Assembly: GCA_022606425.2 (NCBI GenBank)
Contig: JAHDVF020001510.1
Location: 186,001 to 250,000 of the forward strand
Source of the DNA: Lepidostoma basale
Lineage: Eukaryota; Arthropoda; Insecta; Trichoptera; Lepidostomatidae
Length of the DNA: 64,000 bases
Direction: 5' to 3'
The position numbers and the translations under genes were made by a program. The notes beneath the pieces are model-generated. The model was given only the letters and a program-made list of their open reading frames with translations, was not told the DNA's origin and ran no database searches. This document shows positions 9,562 through 19,598 of the stretch, piece after piece (position 1 is the stretch's first letter; each line of letters opens with the position of its first letter).

Positions 9562-9903
9562 CGTCACCAGAGAGTAAGAAGGTTCCAACTGACAAAAGTA
9601 AAAAGCTGAGAATAAAAGGGTTTTATTCCAATTTCCAGAGATTCTTTTACCGAGAAACGTGTAAATTTTTTCTGGCAACAGTTGGAATAATAAAGTTCTA
9701 TGTTTAAATGAATCCTTCTTTAGTGAATCGTGTGTTTTGAATGATCAGATGGAACTTGATTCTTTTCGTAACATCAAAATGACGATACTATTAGATGTTT
9801 TTTTTTAATTGTACGTATAGATAAGGTTAGTAAGAACCCTTTTCACGAAAAAAAGCGAAATGTGAAATTTTGTTAGTTGGAACCCTCTTACTCTCAGGTG
9901 ACG
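9562..9903. mobile_element. Unclassified MITE, 342 bp, TSD ATTA
   Basis: Terminal inverted repeats of about 35 bp. The left end starts CGTCACCAGAGAGTAAGAAG; the right end is its complement with a few differences (ending ctctcaggtgacg). It is flanked by ATTA on both sides (9558-9561, 9904-9907). There is no coding capacity. A 4-bp TSD excludes mariner (TA), but the superfamily is not clear. Confidence 0.75.
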
Positions 9904-9907
9904 ATTA

Positions 9908-10282
9908 TTGTCCAAGAAACAGTGAATACACTCGTAATATTGACACTCGATTGAGAATAGTTTGTCTATTGTACAAGTAGGATATGTGTATAAATATGTC
10001 TTCTATTATTATTAAATATACGTCTATAAAAGGAGCGGTTTTGTCTTCGCATCATTAGTCCCGAATGGGAAGTCGATTGTTGGACAAGTCCCATTGTTCG
10101 GCCACAGAGACAATCGCGCGCGGTCAGGTACATCGCTTTAATAGCCACAATTCGCTTTAATCTGCCGTGTGCCTGGTATAACAACCTGGTAAACCTCGCT
10201 CAATGGTCGATACACTTGCTCCGTTCATTGATACATTGGTTCGCTCCATTAAATCCTTATCAAGTTGAAAACTAACCAGACT
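9908..10282. other. No gene recognised
   Basis: Contains a minus-strand 72-codon frame (9966-10184) over a moderately GC-rich patch (10060-10180). No motif or splice evidence. Confidence 0.3.
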
Positions 10283-10480
10283 AGCAGGCAGACCAACAGA
10301 TCAAAATTAGATACGCGATCACTTTTTTGAAATTATTTTCGTTCAGGTGGAAAACATCGATATCACCAAAATACTTATTACAGTTGTCGCAAATCAGGTA
10401 TATTGCTGCGCTCTGAGCGTAGTTAGTGTGATAAGCGGGAAGGTGGAAAACTTGACTCGCGGTGTTACATGTGCGATACA
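10283..10480 (-). mobile_element. LINE-E C-terminal fragment
   Basis: Minus-strand frame holds NTASQVFHLPAYHTNYAQSA, NKYFGDIDVFHLNENNFKKV. Same block as 7926 and 20925. Confidence 0.65.
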
Positions 10481-10671
10481 AGTGTCAATACGAATGAAAT
10501 AGTCGGTTTTCTTTAAGTTTTATTATATTTTATGCAACTGGCACTTTCGTCTTGCTAAGTAAGTTAACTAAGGCATATTTATATCGAGCAGAGACGAAAG
10601 TGGTTACCGCATTTATTCTACCAAATTCATGCTTCGCTTCCATACATTATATATAATATTACATTAGATAT

Positions 10672-10815
10672 AGAGGGGTGGTGGTCTAGGGTACAGAACG
10701 TTAGGCTCAAGATCAGGAGACATGGGTTCAAGTCTGTACACGACTAGATTTATTCTTCATAATAATGAGCTATTTTCTGCTCATATTGGAAATAATGATA
10801 TAAACTAAAATGCCG
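10672..10815 (+). mobile_element. SINE S2 (tRNA-like)
   Basis: A tRNA-like head with a B-box-like gggttcaagtctg at about 10731, then tatttattc, aataatgagctattttctgctc. The same order is seen in the minus-strand copy at 56175-56302. Two copies with a shared head and tail support a SINE, not a tRNA gene. Confidence 0.6.
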
Positions 10816-10946
10816 TTGATTTGAATCGTCGATGTTAGCCATTTAAAACAATAATAATAAAATTAAAATAACGAACGAAGATATAAGGAGGGAATATAAA
10901 GCAGGTGAAATGCTTTCCTAGGATTAATTACACATATTTAAAAAAA

Positions 10947-11592
10947 CGTGTGCCGACCCTTATGTATGGAAGTCGAGCATGGAACTGGCAAAAGAAGGAT
11001 GAAAGTATAATAAATGCAGTGCAAATGAGGTCTCTAAGACGAATGTGTGGCAAATCTGTACATGATAGAGTGTCAAATGCAAGTATAAGAAGTGAATGTG
11101 GTGCGAATAAAAGTGTTATGAACAAAATAATGAAAGGGTCAAGATGGTTTGGACACATGGAAGAATGAATGAAGAAAGAATGGTAAAAAAATTATATGTT
11201 AACGATGTAAATGGAACCAGAAATAGAGAAAGACCGAGGAAAACGTGGCACGATCAAATAAATCAAATATTGAATTTTTTTTATTTGAGTTGAATCTTTA
11301 ATTTATGCCCTGCATTTTATTTGTCAGGGCGGTGTGGACTAGTTTATTTTGCAGTTCTGCGAAGTAATAAAGCATTAGGGTGGCAGAGATTGACAAAAAG
11401 AAGTAAGAAAGAATTTAGAGGGGTGAATATTGAATGTTGGCCATGTGAGGAGTCAGAGAAATCGACGTGCGTGCATGACAAGATGTATGAATGTAGAGAA
11501 TCGAGAGAAGTGTGTCAGGACACAACAGTGTGGCGTTCCATTATTTCTGCCTATCCCTCCGGGGAGACGGCGTGATGGTTAGTTAGTTAGTT
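10947..11592 (+). mobile_element. LINE-A1 3' end, interrupted
   Basis: 10947-11275 encodes VPTLMYGSRAWNWQKKDESI, MRSLRRMCGKSVHDRV and NKIMKGSRWFGHM. 11426-11592 resumes with the VGHVRSQR block and the (TTAG)n tail. The break is a 150-bp insertion with a 10-bp target duplication. Confidence 0.85.
11276..11425 (-). mobile_element. 150-bp retroposed insert with poly(A) and 10-bp TSD
   Basis: Inserted in LINE-A1 and flanked by aatattgaat at 11266-11275 and 11426-11435. The insert begins with a T run on +, so its poly(A) tail lies on the minus strand with AATAAA-like sequence at the tail. The body is not any family named here; a truncated LINE 3' UTR or a retrocopy of a transcript are both possible. 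Confidence 0.7.
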
Positions 11593-11764
11593 ATTTATAA
11601 AAAAATGATTTAAGTAATTTTACCTATAGTTTAAGAGAGTATTAAACTCAAGTTTTAACACGTCAACTTATCCTTCCTACGCAAAGTGCAATTGATACAT
11701 TTCGTGGGGTCAAATGTCAAGTGGGTAGGCAACACGCAGCGAGATCAAAAAGTTTCGGGCTTCA

Positions 11765-12066
11765 AATATTAAAAATGATATTCTTTCGTCTAGTCTTTTC
11801 CCATTATTTGGGGTCGGCTCTCCTTATATGGCGCCGCCAAGTTTCGCGATCCTGGGTCATCTGGCTGTCTTGTCCCAGCGCCCTCAGGTCAATATTGACG
11901 TGGACATCCACGCTGCAGTAGAACGACCCGGTCCCCTCTTTCCATCTTTCAGTTGCAGGGTCTTGGGTCTTGTCGATGTTTTCATTGTTCCTCTTCCTCA
12001 CATGGCAGTACCATTGCAGACGACGTTTCATAGCGTTTTCCGTTATGGGGGCGATTTTTATCTCAA
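11765..12066 (-). mobile_element. Non-LTR C-terminal fragment
   Basis: Minus strand (frame 11804-12121) contains AMKRRLQWYCHVRKRN and DRETWRRHIRRADPK, matching the RLRWYGHV...W...IRRADP pattern of RTE-like LINE tails. The central part is frameshifted. The GC-rich character contrasts with the flanks. Confidence 0.7.
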
Positions 12067-12139
12067 TCCAGCATATACTATATTTAGAAATTAAATCTTT
12101 CGATTTTGATTTAGAATACAAAAAAAACAGGTAAGATCG

Positions 12140-12592
12140 TGAATGTAAGACGGTCGAGTTATGTTATTGTACTGAAAAAAGTCCATCACAGCAACTCCGG
12201 AGTGTACTGTCTCGACATACGGAATCGAAGCAAGAGCAGACACTGTCAGAACCAAACATCTCTTAAGAGTAGCAGAAACGAGAACATTGCGACCTATTGT
12301 GGCGAGAACCCTTAGAGATAGGATACCCAATGAAGAAATTTGCAAATCCTGCAAAATTCAAGACATAGTAAGATGGAGTAGACAGAGAAAACGATTCTGG
12401 AGGGACCACATCGAGAGAATGGATACAGCAAGAATTCCTAAGATCGTGATGCACGAGACTCCAGAGGGATGTCGACCACCAGGACGATCACCAAAGAGAT
12501 GGAGAGAAGGCTGGTCGTCTTCATCACAGGAAGAAAGTTGATATCTTGCGTAAACAGATCGCAAGATCTACAATCAGAAGAAGAAGAAGAAC
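12140..12592 (+). mobile_element. LINE-B 3' end
   Basis: Plus-strand frame 12287-12541 contains RTLRDRIPNEEICKSCKIQD, IVRWSRQRKRFWRDHIERMD and RPPGRSPKRWREGW. It ends in a stop, a short UTR (cagatcgcaagatctac) and a (GAA)n tail at 12578-12590. The upstream TYGIEARADT block is still readable with frameshifts. Confidence 0.8.
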
Positions 12593-12593
12593 T

Positions 12594-12838
12594 ATCTAAC
12601 CATCACGCTGACTCCCGAGTGGTAGGCAGAAAGAATGGACCGCCACGATATTCTTTCTTGACATACATCGTGTCAACTACTCACTTGAGCGACATTCTCT
12701 ATATCCAGTTTCGTTAACGTCGTTCACATATACTTTATTTATCATTATTTCTTTCCATGTGTCTAAATTATCTTTTCTTTCATTAATTTTGTTCAAAACA
12801 TTTTTATTTGCATTTAACACACATGTATCTAAGAGCGA
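12594..12838 (-). mobile_element. LINE-A fragment, left half of inverted pair
   Basis: Begins with a TAACC-type tail right after the LINE-B (GAA)n tail. Degenerate minus-strand copy of the terminal block back to the MNKI region. Confidence 0.65.
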
Positions 12839-13197
12839 TGTAGAGCGAAATGTGGAGTGGAAGAAGGTATTATGAACAAAATTATGAAAGGATCGCTGCG
12901 TTAGTTCGGACATATGGAACCCATGGATGGAGAAAGAATGGTTAAGAAAGTATACGTTAATGATGTAAATGGGGTGCGAAGTCGAGGCAGCCCGAGGAAA
13001 ACATGGCATGACCAAATTAATCAAATTTTAAAGGTTGGTCATGTTAGAAGTCGGAAGAATCGACGTGCGTGTATGTCTTGCTATATGAATTTGGAGGAAT
13101 CTAGAGAGGTGTGCCAGGATAGAGTAGTGTGGCTGTCCATTCTCTCTGCCCACCACTTCGGGGAAATGGCGTGCTGGTTTGTTGTTGTTGTTGTTGT
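12838..13197 (+). mobile_element. LINE-A3 3' end, right half of inverted pair
   Basis: Frame 12914-13306 encodes VKKVYVNDVNGVRSRGSPRK, then HVRSRKNRRACMSCYMN and QDRVVWLSILSAHHFGEMAC. The tail is (TTG)n at 13178-13197. Confidence 0.8.
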
Positions 13198-13582
13198 ATC
13201 TAAGATATTTTATTTTCTTTCTTGTAAATACCTCAAATCTCAAGATTACAGTTATGTAGTGATTATATTGAACTATATAAGATTGTATATCTCACGCCGC
13301 AGCTAACAGTAAATATAGCGCTTTGTTCTTAGGATTCGACTAGCAAAATCCCTCTAGATTACCAAAATAAGATGGCCGAAAACTTTAAGGCGTTACTATG
13401 TATGTTCATCGCGCTGAAGCCAATCGAGATGAGGTCTTGATAATTGGGTGATAATTCCAACGTTCACAACACCAAATATAAACCGGCGATGGTGGGCAGA
13501 GAACGTGGTATGAGAGAGAAAAAAATCACACTTAATTAGCAGCATCTTTAAAATAATAATAAATAAACTTTTTTTTTTTCAA
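13198..13582. other. No gene recognised
   Basis: AT-rich. A mildly GC-rich patch at 13300-13500 has no useful open frame. Confidence 0.35.
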
Positions 13583-13873
13583 GAATCAATTGTATCTCAA
13601 TAGAGACGAAGATGCAAATTGGAAACAGAATATGGTTGATCAAGGTATTTACAGGACTCATGACCTGTCATTGGTTGGGTTAAGCGCATGCTTTATGTAA
13701 TACAACATTCCCAATTTCACCTTATTTTTCTTATGACCACCATGTCTGACAAATTTTTGGAAATTGTATATATGTTCCTCCAACACCACCCTTTACATGG
13801 TAGTATATTCAATCTACACACTATGAAGATTGTATTTTAAGCGTTAAGCAGAAGATCTTTTTAACGCAAATTT
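13583..13873 (+). mobile_element. M element copy
   Basis: Contains tatctcaatagagacgaag, gaatatggttgatcaagg, cattggttgggttaagcg and the more distal cattaagcagaag-like block found in full-length M. Oriented like 19599 and 47328. Confidence 0.7.
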
Positions 13874-14018
13874 TTTTTAAATATATATATTTGAACAATT
13901 GTTTTATCTAAGTTTTAGTTTAGTATTCTGGAAACGTTTCGAATGTAATTCACCATCGGAAACTCTTTATTTGAAACACCTATCAGAATAAAACAATAAA
14001 AAGTGAAAAAAAAAAAAA

Positions 14019-14470
14019 ACTAACTAACTAACCATCACGCCGTCTCGCCGAAGGGGTAGGCAGAAAAATCGACTTTTTCACACATTTCTTTCCTGACATA
14101 TTTCTCTCGCTTCCTCAACATTCATACATCGTGTCATGTACGCGCGATCGATTTCTCTGGCTCCTCACGTGGCCGACATTCAATATTTATTTTATTTGAT
14201 CGTGCCACGTTTTCCTCGTCTTCCTCTATTTCTGCTTCCATTTACATCGTTAATTTCTTTCTTCATTCATTCTTTCCATCTTAATGATCCTTTCATTATT
14301 TTGTTCAAAACACCATCATTCGCACCGCATTCACTTCTTATATTTTCATTCGACACTATCATACACAGAGTATCCGCACATTCGTCTTAGAGATCTCATT
14401 TCTATTGCATTTATTCTACTTTCACCCTTCTTTTGCCAGTTCCATGCTTCGCTTCCATACATAAGGGTTA
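14019..14470 (-). mobile_element. LINE-A1 3' end
   Basis: Tail aactaactaactaacc on +, then the whole C-terminal block back to LMYGSEAWNWQK, with a deletion around 14250-14280 removing part of the YVNDVN-MERM segment. Confidence 0.85.
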
Positions 14471-14527
14471 AAAAAAAACAATGTTTTAATTAATTAAATA
14501 CGAATTTAAACGTCTGTTTTTTTTTAT

Positions 14528-14680
14528 GGGACTGTCATGTTTCGCCTTGCTAAAGCATATCATTAATTCATTCATGTCACATTCATGTCGAATAAAGTAA
14601 AATAAAATTTATAGAAAAAATTACGTTTTCATTCTATTATAAAATATAGATTTTTATACCATTGTTCAAAAATAAATAAA
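14528..14680. repeat. HH-e repeat relics
   Basis: Minus-strand ttgctttagcaagg-like helix and cgaaacatgacagtc at 14535-14570. These are followed by plus-strand flank pieces (gttttcattctatt and ttataccattgttc) seen with other HH-e copies. Confidence 0.45.
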
Positions 14681-14774
14681 TAAATAATACATAATATTAA
14701 TAAAAAGGTTTAATTTCTAGATTCATTCATTCTTATATACTAAGATTATTTTTGTCAGTTCCTTTATTAGCTTG

Positions 14775-15052
14775 CATCATGAAAAGAATGAATGAAGATA
14801 TAATGATAAAGAAATTATACATTAACGATGTAAATGGAACAAGAAACAGAGGAAGACCGAGGAAAACGTGGCACGATCAAATCAATCAAATATTATTATA
14901 AATGTCGGCCACGTGAGGAGTCGGAGAAATCATGAAACGATGCATGAATGTAGAGAAATCGAGAGAAGTTTATCAAGAAATAACAGTGTGGCGGTTAAAT
15001 TTTTCTGCCTATCCCTTCGAGGAAACGGCGTGATGGTTAGTTAGTTAGTTTC
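14775..15052 (+). mobile_element. LINE-A1 3' end
   Basis: Starts at a KRMNEDIMIKKLYINDVNG-like segment and ends with the terminal block and (TTAG)n tail at 15035-15052. Confidence 0.8.
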
Positions 15053-15590
15053 ATTATACAAAAATCGATATAAGCATATCACTGTAAACTTCCATCACAA
15101 TCTTTTTTTATTAATAGCTATGATCATGAAAATAACGTTACCAATACGGGTATAACAATAATTATGACATCATCATAATTCAAATGTAGAACGAATCTTA
15201 AAAAAATATATTAAATTCATTTAAAAAAAATTAACTAAGGTTTAAAGTTTAAACTGCGATCATAGAAGTAAAATTCCAGATTGCACAAAACACATTGATT
15301 AATACGCAATGATGACTTGGTTAAACTTCTTCAGTTCAATACATATAAATAGTTAATTATAAATAAGATTATTGCGAAGCGCGGTGAGTTTTATCCAATT
15401 GCATAATGTTCAATTCGCCTGCTTGAATTGTGTAAATAATAGAAAAATTGATCGGAAAAACGTTGTATTCTAAAAAAAATTAAATAATAATAATCTATTT
15501 TATTATGAAGACTAAACAAAATCAAATACGAATTAAGGAATTTACATGCTTTCAAAAAACAATAGAAAAATATACAAATAAAATACTTAG
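15053..15590. other. AT-rich stretch, no gene
   Basis: Very AT-rich on both strands with no open frame of interest. The right end grades into the HH-b repeat flank (the cacaaaatac region). Confidence 0.4.
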
Positions 15591-15722
15591 GAAATTGAAA
15601 ATAACTTTGTTTAATCCACAAAATACTAAAAAACACGACATGTTTCGGAGGATACCTCCATCTCCAGGTGTAAAAATATATTAAATACTAGTCAAGGAAA
15701 GACTAATATAAAAACGCATTTA
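15591..15722 (-). mobile_element. HH-b repeat (probable Penelope-like terminal repeat)
   Basis: Contains the HH-b hammerhead in antisense at 15634-15676. Core is CTGGAGA instead of CTGANGA; helix II GGAGG/CCTCC is intact; then GAAAC, AT, GTC, GTGT. Helix I ACAC/GTGT pairs fully. The tail block actaatataaaaacgcattt is shared with 26160-26300. Confidence 0.55.
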
Positions 15723-15837
15723 AAAATAATATATGATGAAAAAAATATATATATAAAAAAATTATTATTATTATTTGTATTCGTCTTTTTATTTTTTAAT
15801 ATACTTTGTATATAGAACACTATTAAAATTACATATC

Positions 15838-15900
15838 ACACATGTTTCGGACAATAAGTCCTTCTTCAGTGATACATATTATAAAGATACATATTTAAAA
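15838..15900 (-). ncRNA. Hammerhead-like motif (HH-c)
   Basis: Minus strand: CTGAAGA, extra A, helix II GGAC/GTCC with loop TTATT, GAAAC, AT, GTG in place of GTC. The core and helix are intact; the cleavage triplet ends in G, which is normally not cleaved. Confidence 0.5.
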
Positions 15901-15944
15901 TATTATAAAAATGTTTACAAATATGATCAATTTTGACAGATGTT

Positions 15945-16028
15945 ATTATTATTATTATTATACACTTTGCATCGATTTGGCTTCCGCTGTAATGATTTAA
16001 ATTGCTATTCAACAAAATAATAATTAAA
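15945..16028 (+). mobile_element. SINE S1, 3' part
   Basis: The block catcgatttggcttccgctg, then gctattcaacaaaataat, is the 3' body of S1. The tRNA-related head is absent. Confidence 0.6.
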
Positions 16029-16034
16029 ATGTAT

Positions 16035-16105
16035 AATACCTTAGACAGGCGAAACATGTCATTCACATAAAATATAATAAAACTTCTAGAAAACAATTCA
16101 TATTA
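16035..16105 (+). repeat. HH-e repeat relic
   Basis: Ccttagacaggcgaaacatg followed by the flank aaatataataaaacttctag, as at 39213 and 53750. Confidence 0.5.
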
Positions 16106-16166
16106 ATTAAAATAATAATTATGGCTAGTTATTTAGTTTTACATTTTATCCGACATTTATTATTAT

Positions 16167-16275
16167 ATTTAGCCATTTCCAAGCTTCACTTTCATATATA
16201 AGGGTTGACACAAAAACTCTATTATGTACTCTGCCATCTTTGTTTCAGTCGACACATTTCTATTGGCTGTAATAA
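16167..16275 (-). mobile_element. LINE-A2 internal fragment
   Basis: Minus strand resembles the MAVHN..VL.PTLMY.SEAW segment, degenerate and tail-less. Confidence 0.55.
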
Positions 16276-16371
16276 TTTCGTCTCCAGCATAAACCTTACT
16301 TTCGATCTATTTTTTCTATATACGCCATACTTTGTGTTGTTATGATGGTTTATTAATATTTTTCTTTTTTA

Positions 16372-16650
16372 TACACTTTGTATATACAACACTTATATTA
16401 AAAAAAATTAATTATATAGACATGTTTCGGACAAACAGTCCTTATTACGTAAAGATACATTTTTCAAAATATTACGAGTAAAATATTCGTATAAAATCTT
16501 TATAATCTTTAAAATCTTTATAACATTTTTTAATTTTATAATATTTTTTAAAATGTATCTTTACTGAATAAGGGCTGTATGTCAGATACATGTCTATATA
16601 ATTTTATTTTTTAATATAAGTGTTGTATATATTAAACAAAGTGTATAAAA
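16372..16650. repeat. Inverted pair of HH-c repeats
   Basis: Left arm 16372-16455 (antisense) and right arm about 16545-16650 (sense) are reverse complements from ttaatataagtgttgtata through acatgtctatataatt. Hammerhead cores in both arms are eroded (aataaggac, ccgaaacatgtct on one; gggctg, cagatac on the other). Confidence 0.65.
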
Positions 16651-16695
16651 AAGAAAATTAGAAATAAACTTTATTTGTTTTTATTTATTTTGTAG

Positions 16696-16905
16696 AATAC
16701 ATCGTTTTACCCATCGACTGATCGTACATTTAAAAATCAGGAAATCGCATAAAAAATGTACTCTCGTTGAATACCAAGATGGAAATGGTGCGGAGTGGGC
16801 TCTCTATATGGGAGGCTGCCGACGTTATCTCACCGGCTGGGATCATTTCGTCACTGCGGCTTCACTCATATTACTCGTACTTGCACTCACGACCGGCGTT
16901 TTATG
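16696..16905 (+). CDS. Likely host exon with one transmembrane segment
   Basis: A strong acceptor (tttttatttattttgtag, AG at 16694-16695) opens a frame that stays clear for 89 codons from 16697, with stop TGA at 16964-16966. It reads THRLIVHLKIRKSHKKC, LVEYQDGNGAEWALYMGGC, then a 23-residue hydrophobic span, FVTAASLILLVLALTTGVLW and FVM. GC content is well above the flanks. A donor-like ATG/GTTTGT occurs at 16905/16906; if it is not used, the exon is terminal and ends 16 residues after the membrane span with KYSYARVFQSLC. Probably a single-pass membrane protein; I do not recognise the family. No other exon of it was found. Confidence 0.55.
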
Positions 16906-17054
16906 GTTTGTAATGAAATATTCGTATGCAAGAGTATTCCAATCGTTGTGTGTCTCATACGTGTGAAATAAGTTTTGAACGCTATATGATAAATTAAGCT
17001 GCTATGAAAAAGACGATTTTTTTACGAAATATCAATTTCTTTATATATATATAA

Positions 17055-17545
17055 TTCTAATAATAATAATATGCTAACTTTTAAAGCGCCGTTTTTGTGA
17101 TGTAATCACCTCAAGGGCGCATTAAGACGTGTTTTAAATCTAAATGTGAACGCTGCATATGATTGATATTCGCGATCGGTTAGAAAGTACAAAATATGCA
17201 AGCTTTAAATTGGATATGAAATATGAAAAAGATGGGTTTTCAGATTAGATCTGAAGTCTGTCGGAGCATTTATGCATCTGAGGTGTGAAGGAAGATTGTT
17301 CCAAGCTGATGGACCGGCTACCGCAAACGCTCGATCCCCGAAATTTGTACTGGGGCAACGCTTTGGCTCAACTAATCTTCCTATTGCCGAGGAGTTAGAC
17401 GAGCGAAGTGTGGATTTCCTTGTATTTAGGCTGTCCGTTATACAGAGTTCGGATATATAATTTGGAGCCATAACATTTAGCGCTTTGAAGACTGTCCAGC
17501 AGAGTTTATACTGGATACTTTCTGGACTCTAAAGCCAGTGAAGTT
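17055..17545 (-). mobile_element. CR1/L2-like LINE 3' end
   Basis: An (ATT)n tail on the element strand (aataataataat at 17058) is followed by the family 3' UTR. An 88-codon frame (17205-17471) reads MAPNYISELCITDSL, then SSAIGRLVEPKRCPSTNFGD, RAFAVAGPSAWNNLPSHLRC and FRSNLKTHLF. A clean C-terminus without duplication, useful as reference for 326-960. Confidence 0.85.
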
Positions 17546-18299
17546 CTTTGAGATGTTGTGTTATATGGGACCGAGCATATTTAGTTAAACTCCTCCTAAA
17601 CGACTAGACCTGTGGTGATCTGTGGTATATTTGATTTACGCATGCGCAAATGACTTGCGTTGTAGCGTGGCGTAGATTTAAAATTCTAGCAAACGTTCGG
17701 GCAGGACAACGTCTGTCAGGTCCGCTTGTATAAATATCAATATATTTTATTAAAAAAAAAAACTAAAACTAAAAGGCGGCCACATTCGAAGTCGGAAAAG
17801 TCAGTTTTCAAGAAATTTTATTTTATTTTATTTGAGTGATGTCTTTTGCCTGTCGAAGGCTTATTAAAATTGGGTAAATTTTCTAATTACTTGCACAAAA
17901 TAAAAATTCATAAGTTAGTAAATTTTACTAAATGTGAAATTAAAAAAATAATTGATTTATAAATTTATGACAATTAATTTTTGATCACAAATCATTAGAG
18001 CCCTTTACTTTAATTGGTTAATTCATAAATTAAAGTAAATATAAAAGCTTAATCAATAACGTGACATTTTCAAATATTATAATATAATTTGACAACGCTG
18101 TCTTTGTCGTTTTCGGATAAGCCTTACAGAAATCCAGCACCTACCTTCACTGCTCGATTTAATAAAAAATCTTTACGGGTACATCAGTCATAGACAGCTA
18201 AGTTAGACCATGTTCTTACCTGTAACAAAATGAAAAAAAAATTCGTTAGAAAAGTACATCATAAACAAAGAAATATTTACAAATTCGAGTGAGGAAGAA
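17546..18299. other. No gene; short repeat scraps
   Basis: 17546-17640 continues the CR1-like element into its coding side, degenerate. A LINE-A2 scrap lies at 17770-17805, and a poly(T)-rich ttttatttgagtgatgtc at 17815-17850 resembles the tail of the 11276 insert. The remainder is AT-rich. A tacgcatgcgcaaatg stretch at 17638 contains the core of an NRF1-type site, without other promoter evidence. Confidence 0.35.
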
Positions 18300-18440
18300 A
18301 GCAGGAAAAACACTAAGAGAAAAATCGCGTGAGGAACACCAGAATAAGAGAGATATGTGCGGCTGAGGATATTATAAGATGGAGTAGACAACGAAGGAAG
18401 GACTGGTATGGTTCACGGATTCCAATAATGATATGGTGGT
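18300..18440 (+). mobile_element. LINE-B fragment
   Basis: Plus-strand MRNTRIREICAAEDIIRWS, RQRRKDWYG matches the LINE-B block at 12287 and the complement of 24714. Frameshifts upstream; truncated by the next element at about 18440. Confidence 0.7.
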
Positions 18441-18990
18441 ACTTCTTCTTCTTATTTTTGTCCTGTCACACCTCCGTGGTGCATAGGGCCTCAAAGAACC
18501 TTCTCCACCCGACTCTATCGCATGCCTGGTGCCTAATATCATCCCAAGTGAGGCCTGTTGCCTTAAACTCGTCCTGCAGGGCTCTTCTCCAGGTGGCTCT
18601 AGGTCTGCCTCGCTTTCTCTGTCCCCCCATAGGGGACCTGTATAGTGCGCCCTGAGCGATGCAGGCTGGGTTCCGTCTCAGAGTGTGACCGATCCACTGC
18701 CACTTACGTCTAGCGACTTGTTCTCTAATTGGCATTTCGCCTGCCATGGTCCAGAGAACGGCATTTGACACTGTTTGGGGCCAATAGATTTTGAATATTG
18801 AGGGAAGGCACCTATTTACAAACACCTGGAGTTTACCAATAACGTCCGCGGTAGATTTCCAAGTCTCACATCCGTACAGCAGTACGCTTTTAACGCTACT
18901 GCTGTATATTTGGAGCTTGAGCTTTCTCGAAATGATACCGGAACGCCATACAGGGCGAAGCATATGGTGTTCATACGGCCCCATAAATCT
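18440..18990 (-). mobile_element. Non-LTR retrotransposon C-terminal domain
   Basis: A 172-codon minus-strand frame (18466-18984) begins near ISRKLKLQIYSSSVKSVLLY, then GCETWK, VFVNRCLPSIFKIYWPQTVS, MPIREQVARRKWQWIGHTLR, RGRPRATWRR and GWRRFFEALC. This is the C-terminal layout of a widespread invertebrate endonuclease/RT LINE with WPQTVSN and W.WIGH.LR hallmarks. The tail at 18441-18455 is cttcttcttctt on +, i.e. (GAA)n. It is one of the least damaged frames in the window, suggesting recent insertion. Adjacent to a LINE-B fragment. Confidence 0.85.
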
Positions 18991-19203
18991 CCATTTTGGA
19001 AAAATTGCTTATGGTGCTTACGACCTGGTAAATACTTTCAAGACGGCATTGGTCCATGACAAGGTGAGGTGTCATAGTAATTGGCGTACGCGTATATATT
19101 GGCGGATGCAAGAAAAATACTATAGGAAAAAAACAGCGTAGAAGTCAATTATATCTACGTAACAATTCATTGAGTAGCTGGGTGATGGTAAATTGTTATT
19201 TAG

Positions 19204-19527
19204 ACTATGCGTCAATCGCAGATCATGAGTCAGCTGTCAAAATTAGTTGAACCGGTCACTACAACGGGGTCTGCGAGAGAAGGGGATATGTATCGCATTG
19301 CAACGGCCGTTTGCACTGACCCGAGGGACGGAGAGAGGCAGAGAACATTCCAGATACGAAACATCATAGAGATTGTTCTACAAAAACTCACAGAAGAAAC
19401 CATAGACAAACTCAGCGGTTACGGCATCGGCGCAGTGGCCTTGAGTGAAAACACTCATTACGAACAGCTTGCAAAGTTCTTTTTTTTACAAGTTAAAGAA
19501 TTTTCAAAGGCGTTTAAAGAGTTTTAA
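19204..19527 (+). CDS. Unrecognised ORF, candidate terminal exon
   Basis: An acceptor-like ttgttatttag precedes ACTATG at 19204. The 106-codon frame reads MRQSQIMSQLSKLVEPVTTT, EGDMYRIATAVCTDPRDGER, IEIVLQKLTEETIDKL, then AKFFFLQVKEFSKAFKEF. It looks amphipathic and helical, and local base composition is coding-like. The stop (TTTTAA) overlaps an AATAAA signal, consistent with a gene end. It lies outside recognised repeats. The family is unknown; it could be a host gene, a retrocopy or part of an unidentified transposon. Confidence 0.35.
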   Translation, partial: TMRQSQIMSQLSKLVEPVTTTGSAREGDMYRIATAVCTDPRDGERQRTFQIRNIIEIVLQKLTEETIDKLSGYGIGAVALSENTHYEQLAKFFFLQVKEFSKAFKEF

Positions 19528-19598
19528 ATAAAATACAAATCTAAGCACGGAGTGAAAGTGTTATGAACAAAATAACGAGAGCTTTCTTAATATAACAT

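Noticed and set aside
18791..19141. 116-codon plus-strand ORF
   Set aside because: Mostly the antisense shadow of the LINE frame at 18466-18984.
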